A DNA stretch of 64,000 bases from Pleomorphomonas diazotrophica (GCF_002844595.1 NZ_PJNW01000001.1:1-64000), one strand, 5' to 3'. Positions 22,902-31,792 are shown, counted from the first letter of the stretch. The notes: generated by a model not told the origin, from the letters alone. Numbers and translations: made by a program.

Positions 22902-23240
22902 CCTTGTCGCGCCGGTCATCGGGCCCGGCGCGCCTCCCCATGCGTGGTCATACGCATGGAGCGACCGGCTTCAGCCGGAATGCCAGGAAATGGCGGTTTT
23001 CCGCCAACCAGGCTCCTCTCATCCATCTCTATCGTCCAAATCCGTCGCATGGGCGACAGCGATTTCCACGTCGCGAGTCCTGCACCGGACAGATTTCGCC
23101 CTCGCGAAGGTCGAGTCTTGCCAGCATGGACAGGTCGCCGCTCGGCGCCGCCCCGGGGAGGAAGATCGGGACCGGCAAGAAGGCATGGAGACGGCCGACC
23201 GTCCGGGAGCGCTGCGTGCCGCAGGCCGCCGGAGGACGAC
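22902..23240 (+). other. 339-base gap before xdhC with three tandem hairpins
   Basis: No gene is supported. Three perfect stems follow each other: CCATGCGT with ACGCATGG (22938-22959), CCGGC with GCCGG (22965-22978) and TGGCGG with CCGCCA over TTTT (22991-23006). None has a T-run. They sit between the MoaD-like gene and the xdhC-mop unit, so this could be a leader, attenuator or processing site for the molybdoenzyme operon. Confidence 0.55.
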
Positions 23241-24089
23241 ATGGATATCTACAAGGAACTCATCCGCGAGCGGGATGCCGGCCGTCGGGCTGCGCTGGTG
23301 TCCATCGTCACGCAGTCGGGATCGACGCCCTCGGCGACGGCGGCCAAGATGCTGGTGCGCGCCGACGGAACCATCGCCGGCACGGTGGGTGGTGGTGCGG
23401 CTGAGGGCAGGGCGATCATGGTCGCCCGCGATGTGATCGCAACGGGCCAGTCGCAGATGCTGGCCATCGACCTGCACAAGAACCCGACGCTCGACCTCGG
23501 CATGATCTGCGGCGGCAACCTGCAGTTCTACATCGAGGCGATCATGCCCAACCGCACCGTCTACATCTTCGGCGGCGGGCACGTCGGCCTGATGACCGAG
23601 ACGATCTGCCGGACGTTGGGCCTTGAGACGGTGGTCATCGACGACCGGGCCGAGTTCGCCAATGCCGCCCGCTTCCCGGCGGCCGCGAGCACCCACGCCG
23701 GCCCGCTTGCCGAGGCCACGGCCGAGCTGGCACCCAATGCCTCGTCGCTGGTGTTCATCGCCATGCGCGGCCACGCCCTTGATCAGGAGGCGCTCGCCTG
23801 GGCGCTTGGCACGCCGGCCGGCTACATCGGCATGATCGGTTCCAAGCGCAAGGTGCTCACCGTCTACCAGAATCTCATCGCGGCCGGTTTCGCTCCGGAA
23901 GCCTTCGCCCGCGTCCGCGCCCCGGTCGGTCTGGAGATCGGCGCCGAGGGGCCGGAGGAAATCGCGGTCTCCGTCACCGCCGAAATGATCGCTCACATCC
24001 GAGGTGCCGACAAGGCCTGCCCGCTGACGCGGACCATGGATTGGTGCGGGACTGCCCAGGAAGGAAAGCCTCTCTCCGCCGCCAGCTGA
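23241..24089 (+). CDS. XdhC/CoxI-family molybdoenzyme maturation factor
   Basis: 282 residues. The amino domain has the XdhC pattern VSIVTQSGSTPSATAAKMLV and GTVGGGAAEGRAI; the carboxyl half is a Rossmann-like domain, YIFGGGHVG near residue 110, with GYIGMIGSKRK later. XdhC binds the molybdenum cytosine dinucleotide cofactor, keeps it sulfurated and inserts it into xanthine dehydrogenase family enzymes. GGAGG lies five bases before the ATG. The mop gene follows 42 bases downstream, and it is the likely client. Confidence 0.93.
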   Translation: MDIYKELIRERDAGRRAALVSIVTQSGSTPSATAAKMLVRADGTIAGTVGGGAAEGRAIMVARDVIATGQSQMLAIDLHKNPTLDLGMICGGNLQFYIEAIMPNRTVYIFGGGHVGLMTETICRTLGLETVVIDDRAEFANAARFPAAASTHAGPLAEATAELAPNASSLVFIAMRGHALDQEALAWALGTPAGYIGMIGSKRKVLTVYQNLIAAGFAPEAFARVRAPVGLEIGAEGPEEIAVSVTAEMIAHIRGADKACPLTRTMDWCGTAQEGKPLSAAS

Positions 24090-24131
24090 TTGGGGATGCT
24101 GCGACGGATGGAATAACCCTAGGAGGAAGAC

Positions 24132-26897
24132 ATGAAACGCATTTCCGTGAATGTGAACGGCGTGGAGCGCTGGGTCGTTGCCGACCCCAAGCGTTCGCTC
24201 GCCGACGTGCTGCGCGAGCAGATGATGCTCACCGGCTGCAAGGTCTGCTGCGCTGACGGCCAGTGCGGCTCCTGCACCGTGCTGATCGATGGCAAGCCCA
24301 TCCGCGCCTGCGTGACGCCGATGGAAAAGCTCGCCGCCGGCGCGAAGATCGTCACCATCGAGGGCATCGGCACGCCCGAGAACCTGCATCCGCTGCAGAT
24401 CGCCTGGATGGCCCACGGCAGCGCCCAGTGCGGCGTCTGCTCGCCCGGTTTCATCATGTCGGCCAAAGCCTTGCTGGACAAGACCCTCACCCCGACCCGT
24501 GAGGAAGTCCGCGCCTGGTTCCACCGCAACCGCAACCTCTGCCGCTGCACCGGCTACAAGCCGCTGATCGATTCGGTGATGGACGCCGCCGCCATCATGC
24601 GGGGCGACAAGACCATTTACGACGTGATGCCCAAGGCCAAGGAAGACGGCTCCATCCTCGGCACCGAGTACATCCGTCCGTCGGCGGTCGCCAAGGTCAC
24701 CGGCACCTGGGACTTCGGTGCCGACGTGGCGCTGAAGATGCCGGCCGGCACGCTGCGCCTCGCGCTGGTGCAGGCCGAGGTCAGCCACGCGCTCATCAAG
24801 AACATCGATACGGCGGAAGCCGAGAAGATGGTCGGCGTCGAGCGGATCATCACCTGGAAGGACGTGGGCGGCAAGAACGCCATCACCGGCCTCATCACCT
24901 TCCCGACCAACAAGGGCGACGGCTGGGATCGTCCGATCCTCTGCAAGGAGAAGATCTTCCAGTTTGGCGACGCCATCGCCATCGTCGCCGCCGACACCGA
25001 GGAACATGCTCGCGCGGCCGCCAAGAAGGTCAAGGTCGAGGTCGAAGTGCTGCCGGCCTACATGTCCGGTTTCGCGGCTCTCGCGCCCGACGCCATGGAA
25101 ATCCACCCCGGCGTTCCCAACGCCTACTATGAGCAGGGCGTGGTCAAGGGCGCCGACACCAAGCCGCTGATGACCAGCGCCGCCGCCATGGTGGACATCA
25201 CCACCTATTGCTCGCGCCAGCCGCATCTGCACCTGGAGCCGGACTGCGGCGAGGCCTTCGTCGATGACGACGGCGTGCTGACGATCCTGTCGAAGTCGAT
25301 CGGCGTGCACCTGCACCACGCCATGATCTGCCCCGGCCTCGGCATTCCTCCCGAGAAGCTGCGGCTGATCCAGAACCCCACCGGTGGCACCTTCGGCTAC
25401 AAGTTCTCGCCGACCATGGAAGCCTTGCTCGGCGTCGCCGCGCTGGTCACCAAGAAGCCGGTATCGCTGGTCTACGACCAGTATCAGAACATCACCTACA
25501 CCGGTAAGCGCAGCCCGGCGAACATCAACATCCGCCTCGCCTGCGACAAGAACGGCAAGCTCACCGCCATGGAAACCGATTGGTGGCTGGATCACGGCCC
25601 CTATTCGGAGTTCGGCGATCTCGTGACCCTGCGTCAGGCCCAGTTCACCGGCGCCGGCTACCACCTCGAGAACATCCGTGGCAAGGGCCGTACGGTGGCG
25701 ACCAACCATGCCTGGGGCTCGGCCTTCCGCGCCTATGGCTCGCCGCAGTCCTTCCTCGCTTCGGAAATCGCCATCGATATGCTGGCCGAGAAGATGGGCG
25801 AAGACCCCTTCGAGTTCCGCTACAAGAACCTCTACAACGAGACCTCGACGACGCCGACCGGCCAGAAGCCGGAGGTGCTGGTGCTGCCCAAGCTGTTCGA
25901 CATGATCCGGCCGAAGTACCAGGAAGCCAAGAAGCGCTGCGCCGAGTTCAACAAGGCCCACAGCGACAAGAAGCGTGGAGTCGGCGTGTCGCTCGGCATC
26001 TATGGCTGCGGTCTCGATGGGCCCGACAGCTCGGAAGCCCGCGTCGAGATGACGCCGAGCGGCTTCATCGTCCACTCCGGTTGGGAAGACCACGGCCAGG
26101 GCGCCGACCTTTCCGCCCAGACGATGGCACATGAGGTGCTGCGCGCTGCCGGCGTCAAGCCGGAAGAGATCGGTCTCGTCATGGCCGACACCTTCGGTCC
26201 GAACTCCGGTCCGGCCGGCGGCAGCCGCTCCAATGTCTTCTCCGGCAACGCCATCCGCGTCGCAGCCGAGATGATGCTCAACGCCATGAAGAAACCGGGC
26301 GGCGGCTATCGCACCTACAAGGAGATGGTGGCCGAGAACATTCCGCTCTCCTATGACGGCAAGTGGGTGGCGGCGGCCTGCACCGACTGCTCGCCCGAAA
26401 CCGCCCAGGGCAACCCGTTCCCGATCTACATGTACGAGGTGTTCCTGCCGGAAGTGGAGGTCGATCTCGAAACCGGCGAGACCAAGGTGGTCAAGTTCAC
26501 CACGTCGGTCGATGTCGGCACCATCATCAACAAGGCGACGGTGGACGGCCAGATCTACGGTGGTCTCGCGCAGGGCATCGGTCTTGCCCTGACCGAGGAC
26601 TTCGAGGACCTGGAGCTGCACACCAACCTCAAGGACTGCGGCATCCCCTATCCGAAGGACGTGCCCGACGACATCGAGATCCTCTATCTCGAAACGCCGC
26701 GCGACCTCGGACCGTTCGGAGCCGCCGGCGTTGGCGAAGCGCCGCTCACCGCGCCGCATCCGGCCATCCTCAACGCCATCAACAATGCCTGCGGCGTGCG
26801 CGTGTTCCGCGTTCCCGCCCTGCCGGAGGTGATCAGGATGGGGCTTGAGGCGAAGGCCGGAAAGTCCGCCACCAAGTCTGAACTCCAGCACAACTGA
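24132..26897 (+). CDS. mop: Molybdopterin-dependent aldehyde oxidoreductase (Mop type)
   Basis: 921 residues, a single-chain xanthine oxidase-family enzyme. Cluster cysteines are at 40, 45, 48 and 60 (plant-type 2Fe-2S) and at 100, 103, 137 and 139 (helical 2Fe-2S domain), and the active-site glutamate in GVGEAPLTAPH is residue 869. All of these positions are, as I recall them, the same in Desulfovibrio gigas Mop (907 residues). The middle and end bind molybdenum-MCD. There is no FAD domain. The enzyme oxidises aldehydes to acids and passes electrons to a separate acceptor. A perfect AGGAGG precedes the ATG. A double hairpin follows the gene. Confidence 0.95.
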   Translation: MKRISVNVNGVERWVVADPKRSLADVLREQMMLTGCKVCCADGQCGSCTVLIDGKPIRACVTPMEKLAAGAKIVTIEGIGTPENLHPLQIAWMAHGSAQCGVCSPGFIMSAKALLDKTLTPTREEVRAWFHRNRNLCRCTGYKPLIDSVMDAAAIMRGDKTIYDVMPKAKEDGSILGTEYIRPSAVAKVTGTWDFGADVALKMPAGTLRLALVQAEVSHALIKNIDTAEAEKMVGVERIITWKDVGGKNAITGLITFPTNKGDGWDRPILCKEKIFQFGDAIAIVAADTEEHARAAAKKVKVEVEVLPAYMSGFAALAPDAMEIHPGVPNAYYEQGVVKGADTKPLMTSAAAMVDITTYCSRQPHLHLEPDCGEAFVDDDGVLTILSKSIGVHLHHAMICPGLGIPPEKLRLIQNPTGGTFGYKFSPTMEALLGVAALVTKKPVSLVYDQYQNITYTGKRSPANINIRLACDKNGKLTAMETDWWLDHGPYSEFGDLVTLRQAQFTGAGYHLENIRGKGRTVATNHAWGSAFRAYGSPQSFLASEIAIDMLAEKMGEDPFEFRYKNLYNETSTTPTGQKPEVLVLPKLFDMIRPKYQEAKKRCAEFNKAHSDKKRGVGVSLGIYGCGLDGPDSSEARVEMTPSGFIVHSGWEDHGQGADLSAQTMAHEVLRAAGVKPEEIGLVMADTFGPNSGPAGGSRSNVFSGNAIRVAAEMMLNAMKKPGGGYRTYKEMVAENIPLSYDGKWVAAACTDCSPETAQGNPFPIYMYEVFLPEVEVDLETGETKVVKFTTSVDVGTIINKATVDGQIYGGLAQGIGLALTEDFEDLELHTNLKDCGIPYPKDVPDDIEILYLETPRDLGPFGAAGVGEAPLTAPHPAILNAINNACGVRVFRVPALPEVIRMGLEAKAGKSATKSELQHN

Positions 26898-26908
26898 GTT
26901 CCGACAGT

Positions 26909-26970
26909 CGAGGAGCGTCCCGCCCGCTCCTCGAAAACGCGGGCGGCCCGTCCTCTCCCGGGCCGCCCGC
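26909..26970 (+). other. Double hairpin between mop and the FeS/FAD gene
   Basis: Two perfect GC stems stand in series: 9 bases (26909-26917 with 26925-26933, followed by AAAA) and 12 bases (26939-26950 with 26959-26970). No T-run follows on the plus strand. This is the only sizeable gap from xdhC to the AMP ligase and could trim expression downstream or stabilise the mop message. Confidence 0.6.
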
Positions 26971-27005
26971 ACCTCATCGGTCAGCAATCACGCATCGAGA
27001 CCATC

Positions 27006-29336
27006 ATGGACGGCGATCAGGTCAAGGCCTGGGAAGCGCTCTGCATCGAGGAACAGCCGCCGGCCTGCAGCGCCGCCTGTCCCTTGCGCGTCGATGCGCG
27101 CGCCATGGCCGAGAAGATGGCCGCCGGAGATTTCACCGGCGCCATGGGCCTTTATGCCCGCGTCGTTCCCTTCCCCGCCATCATCGCCCACATCTGCGAG
27201 CATCCGTGTGAGAGCGCCTGCCGCCGGGCCGAGGCCGGCGGCGCCGTTCGTATCGGCGCTCTGGAGCGGGCGCTCGTCGAGGAGGCCTACCCGACCATAC
27301 GCCGCACCGCCCAGCGGGCGCGCAGACCGAAGACCATTGCCATCGTCGGCGCCGGGCTGGCCGGCCTCACGGCGGCAGCCGATCTCGCCATGAAGGGGCA
27401 CGCCGTCACCGTCCTCGAGGCGGAAGCCCGGCCACTCGAACGTCTCCGCCACGACATCGACCCAACCGTGCTGCCGCCTTCGGCGATCGAGGCTGATCTC
27501 GGCGCGCTCACGGCGCTCGGCGTCGACATCCGCTGCCGGCAACGGGTGACCGGCGGCGCCGGCCCGTCGTCGCTCGACGACCTGATCGCCGGCCACGATG
27601 CCGTCCTCCTGGCCATCGGTCCCGGCCCGGCCAGCCAGTTCGCAGGAACGCTGCGGCTTACGACCGCTGGTCGGCTCGACCTCGATCCGCAGACGCTGGC
27701 GAGCTCGCGACCGGCGGTGTTCGGCAGCAGCCGTCACGGCGGCGACGACGAACCCTATTCGGCCATTCTCTCCGTCCGCGACGGCCGGCGGGCCGCGGTT
27801 TCCATCGATCGCTTCCTTCAGGGCGCCTCGCTGACGGCGAGCCGCGTCGACGACAGCGCCACCGGCACCTGCCTTTATGTCGACACCGCGCGTCACGCCG
27901 CAGTGCCGCCCGTTCCGCCCTCCGACCCCATTGCCGGCTATTGCCATGCCGAGGCCATGGAGGAAGCGGCGCGCTGCTTCCCCTGCCACTGCCTCGAATG
28001 CGTCAGGGCCTGCGCCTATCTCGCCCACTACAAGACCTATCCCAAGCGAGCGGTGCGCGAGATCTACAACAACGACTCGATCGTCATGGGCAACCGCAAG
28101 TCCAACCGGATGATCGACAGTTGCGCCCTGTGCGGTCTGTGCGAGGCGCTCTGTCCCAACGACCTCGCCATGGGAGACGTCTGCCTCGACGCGCGCCAGA
28201 GCATGGTCGAGCGCGGCCACATGCCGGCGTCGCACCACGACTTCGCGCTACGCGACATGGCCTTCAGCCGCTCGGACGAGGTTGCCTTCGTCCGCCATCA
28301 GCCGGGACATGATCGAAGCGCCGTGCTGTTCTTCCCCGGCTGCCAGCTTCCGGCCTCGGCGCCGCGTCAGGTCGAGGCGATCTACCGCCATCTCTGCGAT
28401 CGCATTCCCGGCGGGGTCGGCTTCCTGCTCGACTGCTGCGGTGCGCCCGCCCATTGGTCGGGGCGCAAGGCGCTGCACGGGGAGGTGCTCGATCATCTCA
28501 GCGCTGTCTGGGAAGGGCAGGGGCGGCCGCGCCTCGTGACGGCCTGCTCCACCTGCCTGAAGGAGATCGGTGAGTTCCTGCCGGACATACCGGTTTCCTC
28601 CCTCTGGACGGAGCTCGCCGCCATCGGCCTGCCGGAAGCCGCCGTGCCGAGACCTGTCGGACCGCTCGCCATCCACGATCCCTGCACCAGCCGACATGCC
28701 GTCGACGTTCAGGCGGCGGTGCGGTCGATCGCCGCATCACTGGGAGCCGAGGTGCGCGAGCTGACCGGCGCCGAAAAGACCACCTGCTGCGGCTATGGTG
28801 GCCTTGCCTCCTTTGCCAACCCCGAAGTCGGCAACGCCTTCGTCGACCGGCGGATCGAGGAAAGCGACGACGACTTCCTCGCCTATTGCGCCATGTGCCG
28901 CGACAATTTCGCCCGGCGCGGCAAACGCGCCCTTCATCTCATTGACCTTGTGTTTCCCTGTGACGACGATCCGGCGGCGCGTCCGGATCCCGGCTTTTCC
29001 GGACGCCGCGACAACCGGTTGCGGCTGAGCCGGCGCATGCGGTGCGACCTCTGGGGAGAAAGCATGAGCGATCCCGTTCCGCCCGTGGTCCTGGTGATTG
29101 CCGACGCCGTCCGCGCCGACATCGAGCGCAAGCTGCTGCTGGTTGACGACATCGCCGAGGTGATCGCCGAGGCAGAGCGAACCGGGCGCATGCTGAAGGA
29201 TAGGACGACCGGCCATCTCACCGCCTCCGGCCGCATTGGCACGGTGACGACCTGGGTCGAGTACGAGCCGACCGAGGTCGGCTATGTCGTGCATCGCGCC
29301 TATGGCCACCGCATGCAGGTCGAGGTGAAGCCATGA
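27006..29336 (+). CDS. FAD/iron-sulfur/CCG-domain electron-transfer protein
   Basis: 776 residues. In order: a GltD-like amino domain with Cys13, 21, 25 and Cys64, 68, 72; a nucleotide-binding motif VGAGLAG (114-120); a 4Fe-4S pair CFPCHCLEC-VRAC (324-336) and CALCGLCEALCP (373-384); then two HdrB/GlpC-like CCG repeats (C446, CC477-478, C514, C517 and C560, CC594-595, C628, C631). A further ~90 residues follow a low-complexity linker. It resembles the DVU_1558-type 'dicluster-binding' proteins I recall next to Mop. A likely role is taking electrons from the aldehyde oxidoreductase. ATG at 29064 (Met687), with GGGGAG upstream, could start the tail as a separate protein. Confidence 0.85.
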   Translation: MDGDQVKAWEALCIEEQPPACSAACPLRVDARAMAEKMAAGDFTGAMGLYARVVPFPAIIAHICEHPCESACRRAEAGGAVRIGALERALVEEAYPTIRRTAQRARRPKTIAIVGAGLAGLTAAADLAMKGHAVTVLEAEARPLERLRHDIDPTVLPPSAIEADLGALTALGVDIRCRQRVTGGAGPSSLDDLIAGHDAVLLAIGPGPASQFAGTLRLTTAGRLDLDPQTLASSRPAVFGSSRHGGDDEPYSAILSVRDGRRAAVSIDRFLQGASLTASRVDDSATGTCLYVDTARHAAVPPVPPSDPIAGYCHAEAMEEAARCFPCHCLECVRACAYLAHYKTYPKRAVREIYNNDSIVMGNRKSNRMIDSCALCGLCEALCPNDLAMGDVCLDARQSMVERGHMPASHHDFALRDMAFSRSDEVAFVRHQPGHDRSAVLFFPGCQLPASAPRQVEAIYRHLCDRIPGGVGFLLDCCGAPAHWSGRKALHGEVLDHLSAVWEGQGRPRLVTACSTCLKEIGEFLPDIPVSSLWTELAAIGLPEAAVPRPVGPLAIHDPCTSRHAVDVQAAVRSIAASLGAEVRELTGAEKTTCCGYGGLASFANPEVGNAFVDRRIEESDDDFLAYCAMCRDNFARRGKRALHLIDLVFPCDDDPAARPDPGFSGRRDNRLRLSRRMRCDLWGESMSDPVPPVVLVIADAVRADIERKLLLVDDIAEVIAEAERTGRMLKDRTTGHLTASGRIGTVTTWVEYEPTEVGYVVHRAYGHRMQVEVKP

Positions 29337-29536
29337 CAGCGACGTCCGGCGTTCCCGATCTCGTCTGCGCCCGCTGCGACAAGCCGCTGGAGATGCGGAA
29401 GGTCGAGGCGAGCTATCTCGGCCAGACCTTTCCGGTCGAACTGCCCTGCTGCCCGTCTTGCGGCTTCGTCTACATCTCAGAAGAGCTGGCTTACGGCCGA
29501 ATGCTGAAAGTCGAGCAGGCGCTGGAGGACAAGTGA
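29333..29536 (+). CDS. Small four-cysteine redox or zinc protein (DVU_1557-like)
   Basis: 67 residues with two Cys pairs, CARC (residues 12-15) and CCPSC (39-43), in a rubredoxin-knuckle-like layout: VCARCDKPLEMRKVEASYLG then ELPCCPSCGFVYI. It may bind iron or zinc. It overlaps the previous gene by ATGA and the next by one base. I recall a family named after Desulfovibrio DVU_1557 with this size and pattern; function is unknown. Confidence 0.8.
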   Translation: MTATSGVPDLVCARCDKPLEMRKVEASYLGQTFPVELPCCPSCGFVYISEELAYGRMLKVEQALEDK

Positions 29537-30204
29537 TGGACAAGCTCGCCTCCGTCCACGGCCTGTTCGGTTGCGGTTGCGTCGAGGGTGCCCCGGGCGA
29601 ATGGCTGCGGCCGGGAGACGGGGCGATCGTCAAGGTGCTGTTCGAGCGGTCCGGCCTGCGTCTCGGCGCCAAGGTGCTGGATGTCGGCTGCGGCGCCGGC
29701 GAGAGCCTCGCCTGGCTTGAACGGCGCGGTTTCTCCGGCATCGGCATCGACCGCGACGAGCGGACGCTGGCGCTCGCCGCCTCACGCGTCGCCTCGCCGC
29801 TGTTCCACGGCGACGGCGCTCACCTGCCGTTCACCGACACCTGCCTGGACGCCGTGCTGTCCGAGTGCAGCTTGTCGCAGATGCCGGACCGGCGCGCGGC
29901 GCTCGCCGAATGGCGGCGCGTGCTGAAGGCCGGCGGCCGGCTGTTGCTCGCCGACGTTGACTGGCCGGGTTCGGATGGACGCGACGGTCTTGCCGAGGAC
30001 ATCGCGTCGGCCGGCTTCCGCATCCTCCACGACGAGGATCGGTCGGACGTGCTTGCCCGCTTTGTCGCCCGCTTCATCTTCCATTATGGCTCGCTCGATC
30101 CACTGTGGGGCGATCATGACTGCGCGCCGCCGGCGGAAGGCCGGCCGGGCTATCGGCTGATCGTCGCCGAACCGACACCGCCGACAGGGAGTGAACGTCC
30201 ATGA
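29536..30204 (+). CDS. Class I SAM methyltransferase (DVU_1556/TrsM-like)
   Basis: 222 residues. The SAM-binding motif VLDVGCGAGESLAWL is near residue 45, with DGAHLPF and LLLADVDWPG later. An early FGCGCVEG segment gives two cysteines near residue 13-15 that are not part of the usual fold. GGAGG lies upstream and the ATG overlaps the previous stop. I recall a methyltransferase of this size at the same place in the sulfate-reducer cluster. The substrate is unknown. Confidence 0.82.
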   Translation: MDKLASVHGLFGCGCVEGAPGEWLRPGDGAIVKVLFERSGLRLGAKVLDVGCGAGESLAWLERRGFSGIGIDRDERTLALAASRVASPLFHGDGAHLPFTDTCLDAVLSECSLSQMPDRRAALAEWRRVLKAGGRLLLADVDWPGSDGRDGLAEDIASAGFRILHDEDRSDVLARFVARFIFHYGSLDPLWGDHDCAPPAEGRPGYRLIVAEPTPPTGSERP

Positions 30205-30653
30205 GCGAGGACGCCTTCCGCGTCGCCGAACTGCTGCTCGACGATTTCAAATGCAGCCACGTCCTGATGCGGCTCGCCCTCGATGCCCAGGGCCGCGACG
30301 ACCCCGATCTCGTCCGCGCCATGTCCGGCCTCGCCCTCGGCATGGGCCAGGGCTTCAACTGCGGCGCGCTGTCGGCCGGTTGCTGCGTCATCGGCTACTA
30401 TGCCGGGCGTGGCGGCGATGGCGAGCGCGAACATCCCGAACTGGGCGCCATGCTCGACGATTTCACCGGCTGGTTCAACGCCTCAGCGACAGGTCAGTAT
30501 GGCGGGATCGATTGTTCCGATATCATGCAGTTCGACGAGGGGCTGAAGCGCCAGCGCTGTCCGGAGCTGATCGTCGCCACCTGGGAGAAGGTCAAGGAAG
30601 CGCTCGCCGCCCACGGCATCGACATCGCCGTCCCACCGGAGGAGGCCTCGTGA
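30201..30653 (+). CDS. C-GCAxxG-C-C family redox protein (DVU_1555-like)
   Basis: 150 residues. The motif FNCGALSAGCCVIGYY (about 53-66) is the C-G-A-x-x-G-C-C signature of a family of putative redox-active proteins, and a further DCSDI with a later RCPELI gives more conserved cysteines. No signal peptide. ATGA overlap with the methyltransferase and GTGA overlap with the NTP transferase show tight coupling. The biochemical role of the family is not established. Confidence 0.85.
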   Translation: MSEDAFRVAELLLDDFKCSHVLMRLALDAQGRDDPDLVRAMSGLALGMGQGFNCGALSAGCCVIGYYAGRGGDGEREHPELGAMLDDFTGWFNASATGQYGGIDCSDIMQFDEGLKRQRCPELIVATWEKVKEALAAHGIDIAVPPEEAS

Positions 30654-31792
30654 ACGCTTCGGTCGAGCTCTCATCGACACGCATTGCGGTCGTGATCCTG
30701 GCGGCCGGCTGGTCGTCGCGGATGGGCGGCCTGAAACCGCTGCTGCCCTTCGGCGACCATACCGTCCTCGGACACGTGCTCTCGACGATAGCCGACGCGG
30801 CCGTCGGGCCGGCCTATGTCGTCGTCGGCAACGAGGCGGGGCGCGTGGCGCCGGTGGCCGAGGATCACGGTGCGGCGGTGGTCGAGAATGCCGCCTTCGC
30901 GGAGGGCATGATGTCCAGCGTCAAGGCCGGGATCTCCGTGCTGCCCGCCAGCGTGGACGCGGTGATGATCCTGCCGGCCGACGTGCCGCTCGTCAGGGCG
31001 GAAACGCTGCGCCGGCTTGCCCAAAGCGCCGGGTCGAGCGACGCAGCGGTGCTTCGTCCGACCTTTCGCGGGCGGCCCGGACATCCGCCGCTCATCAGCC
31101 GCTCGCTGTTTGCGGAAATCCTGGCCGCGCCGCCCGACGCGACACTGCGCGACGTTCTGGAGCGACATGAGCCGCGGGCTCTCCCCGTCATCGACAGCGG
31201 CATATTGCGCGACATGGACTATCCTGACGACTATCGCCGCCTTGCCGCGTCGCTGGCCGAGCGTCGCCACCCCGACGAGGCGGAATGCGAAGCGATGCTG
31301 GAGGCGGCCGGCACGCCGGAGCCGACGTGTCGTCACAGCCGCGCCGTCGCGCGCCTTGCGGTGGATCTCGCCGCCCGGCTGATCGCCAAGGGGCTCTCTC
31401 TCGACCTTGGAGCGGTCAGGGCCGGCGCGCTACTGCACGACATCGCCAAGGGCGAGCCCGACCACGCGGCGGTCGGTGCCCGGCGCGTCGCGGCCTACGG
31501 ATTTGCAGAGGTCGCCGATATCGTCGCGGCCCACATGGAGATCGCCTACGCGCCGGGGCAACCGATCGACGCCCGCCACGTGGTGTTTCTTGCCGACAAG
31601 CTGATCAAGGAAGAGCGCCGCGTCGGCCTTGAGGAGCGTTTCGCGCCGGCGTTTACCGCCTTCGCCGACGACCCTGCCGCCCTGGCCAGCGTCCGGCGCC
31701 GCCACGCCGCCGTCGCCGCCGTGCTGGCGGCGGTGGAGGCCCTGACCGGTCCGCTCGGTGACCCCGCCTCGCCCTTGGGAAATGGGCGATGA
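30650..31792 (+). CDS. MobA/MocA-like NTP transferase fused to HD phosphohydrolase (DVU_1551-like)
   Basis: 380 residues from a GTG that overlaps the previous stop and has GGAGG upstream. The amino half has the nucleotidyltransferase motif VILAAGWSSRMGGLKPLLPF (residues 11-30) and LPADVPLV; it resembles MocA, which makes molybdenum cytosine dinucleotide for XdhC clients. The carboxyl half is an HD domain: CRHSRAVARLA, then LLHDIAKGEPDH. A natural role is making the MCD cofactor of the Mop protein, with the HD part cleaving a phosphate ester or nucleotide. That role is inferred from context. Confidence 0.87.
   Translation: MNASVELSSTRIAVVILAAGWSSRMGGLKPLLPFGDHTVLGHVLSTIADAAVGPAYVVVGNEAGRVAPVAEDHGAAVVENAAFAEGMMSSVKAGISVLPASVDAVMILPADVPLVRAETLRRLAQSAGSSDAAVLRPTFRGRPGHPPLISRSLFAEILAAPPDATLRDVLERHEPRALPVIDSGILRDMDYPDDYRRLAASLAERRHPDEAECEAMLEAAGTPEPTCRHSRAVARLAVDLAARLIAKGLSLDLGAVRAGALLHDIAKGEPDHAAVGARRVAAYGFAEVADIVAAHMEIAYAPGQPIDARHVVFLADKLIKEERRVGLEERFAPAFTAFADDPAALASVRRRHAAVAAVLAAVEALTGPLGDPASPLGNGR

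Noticed and set aside
22902-23240. A molybdenum-cofactor riboswitch upstream of xdhC
   Set aside because: Three stems are present, but I could not match the conserved core of known Moco RNAs by eye, so I list only the hairpins.
23019-26987. A 1,322-codon open frame on the minus strand opposite xdhC and mop
   Set aside because: It lies antisense to genes with clear families and shows no recognisable domain; long antisense frames are expected at this GC content.
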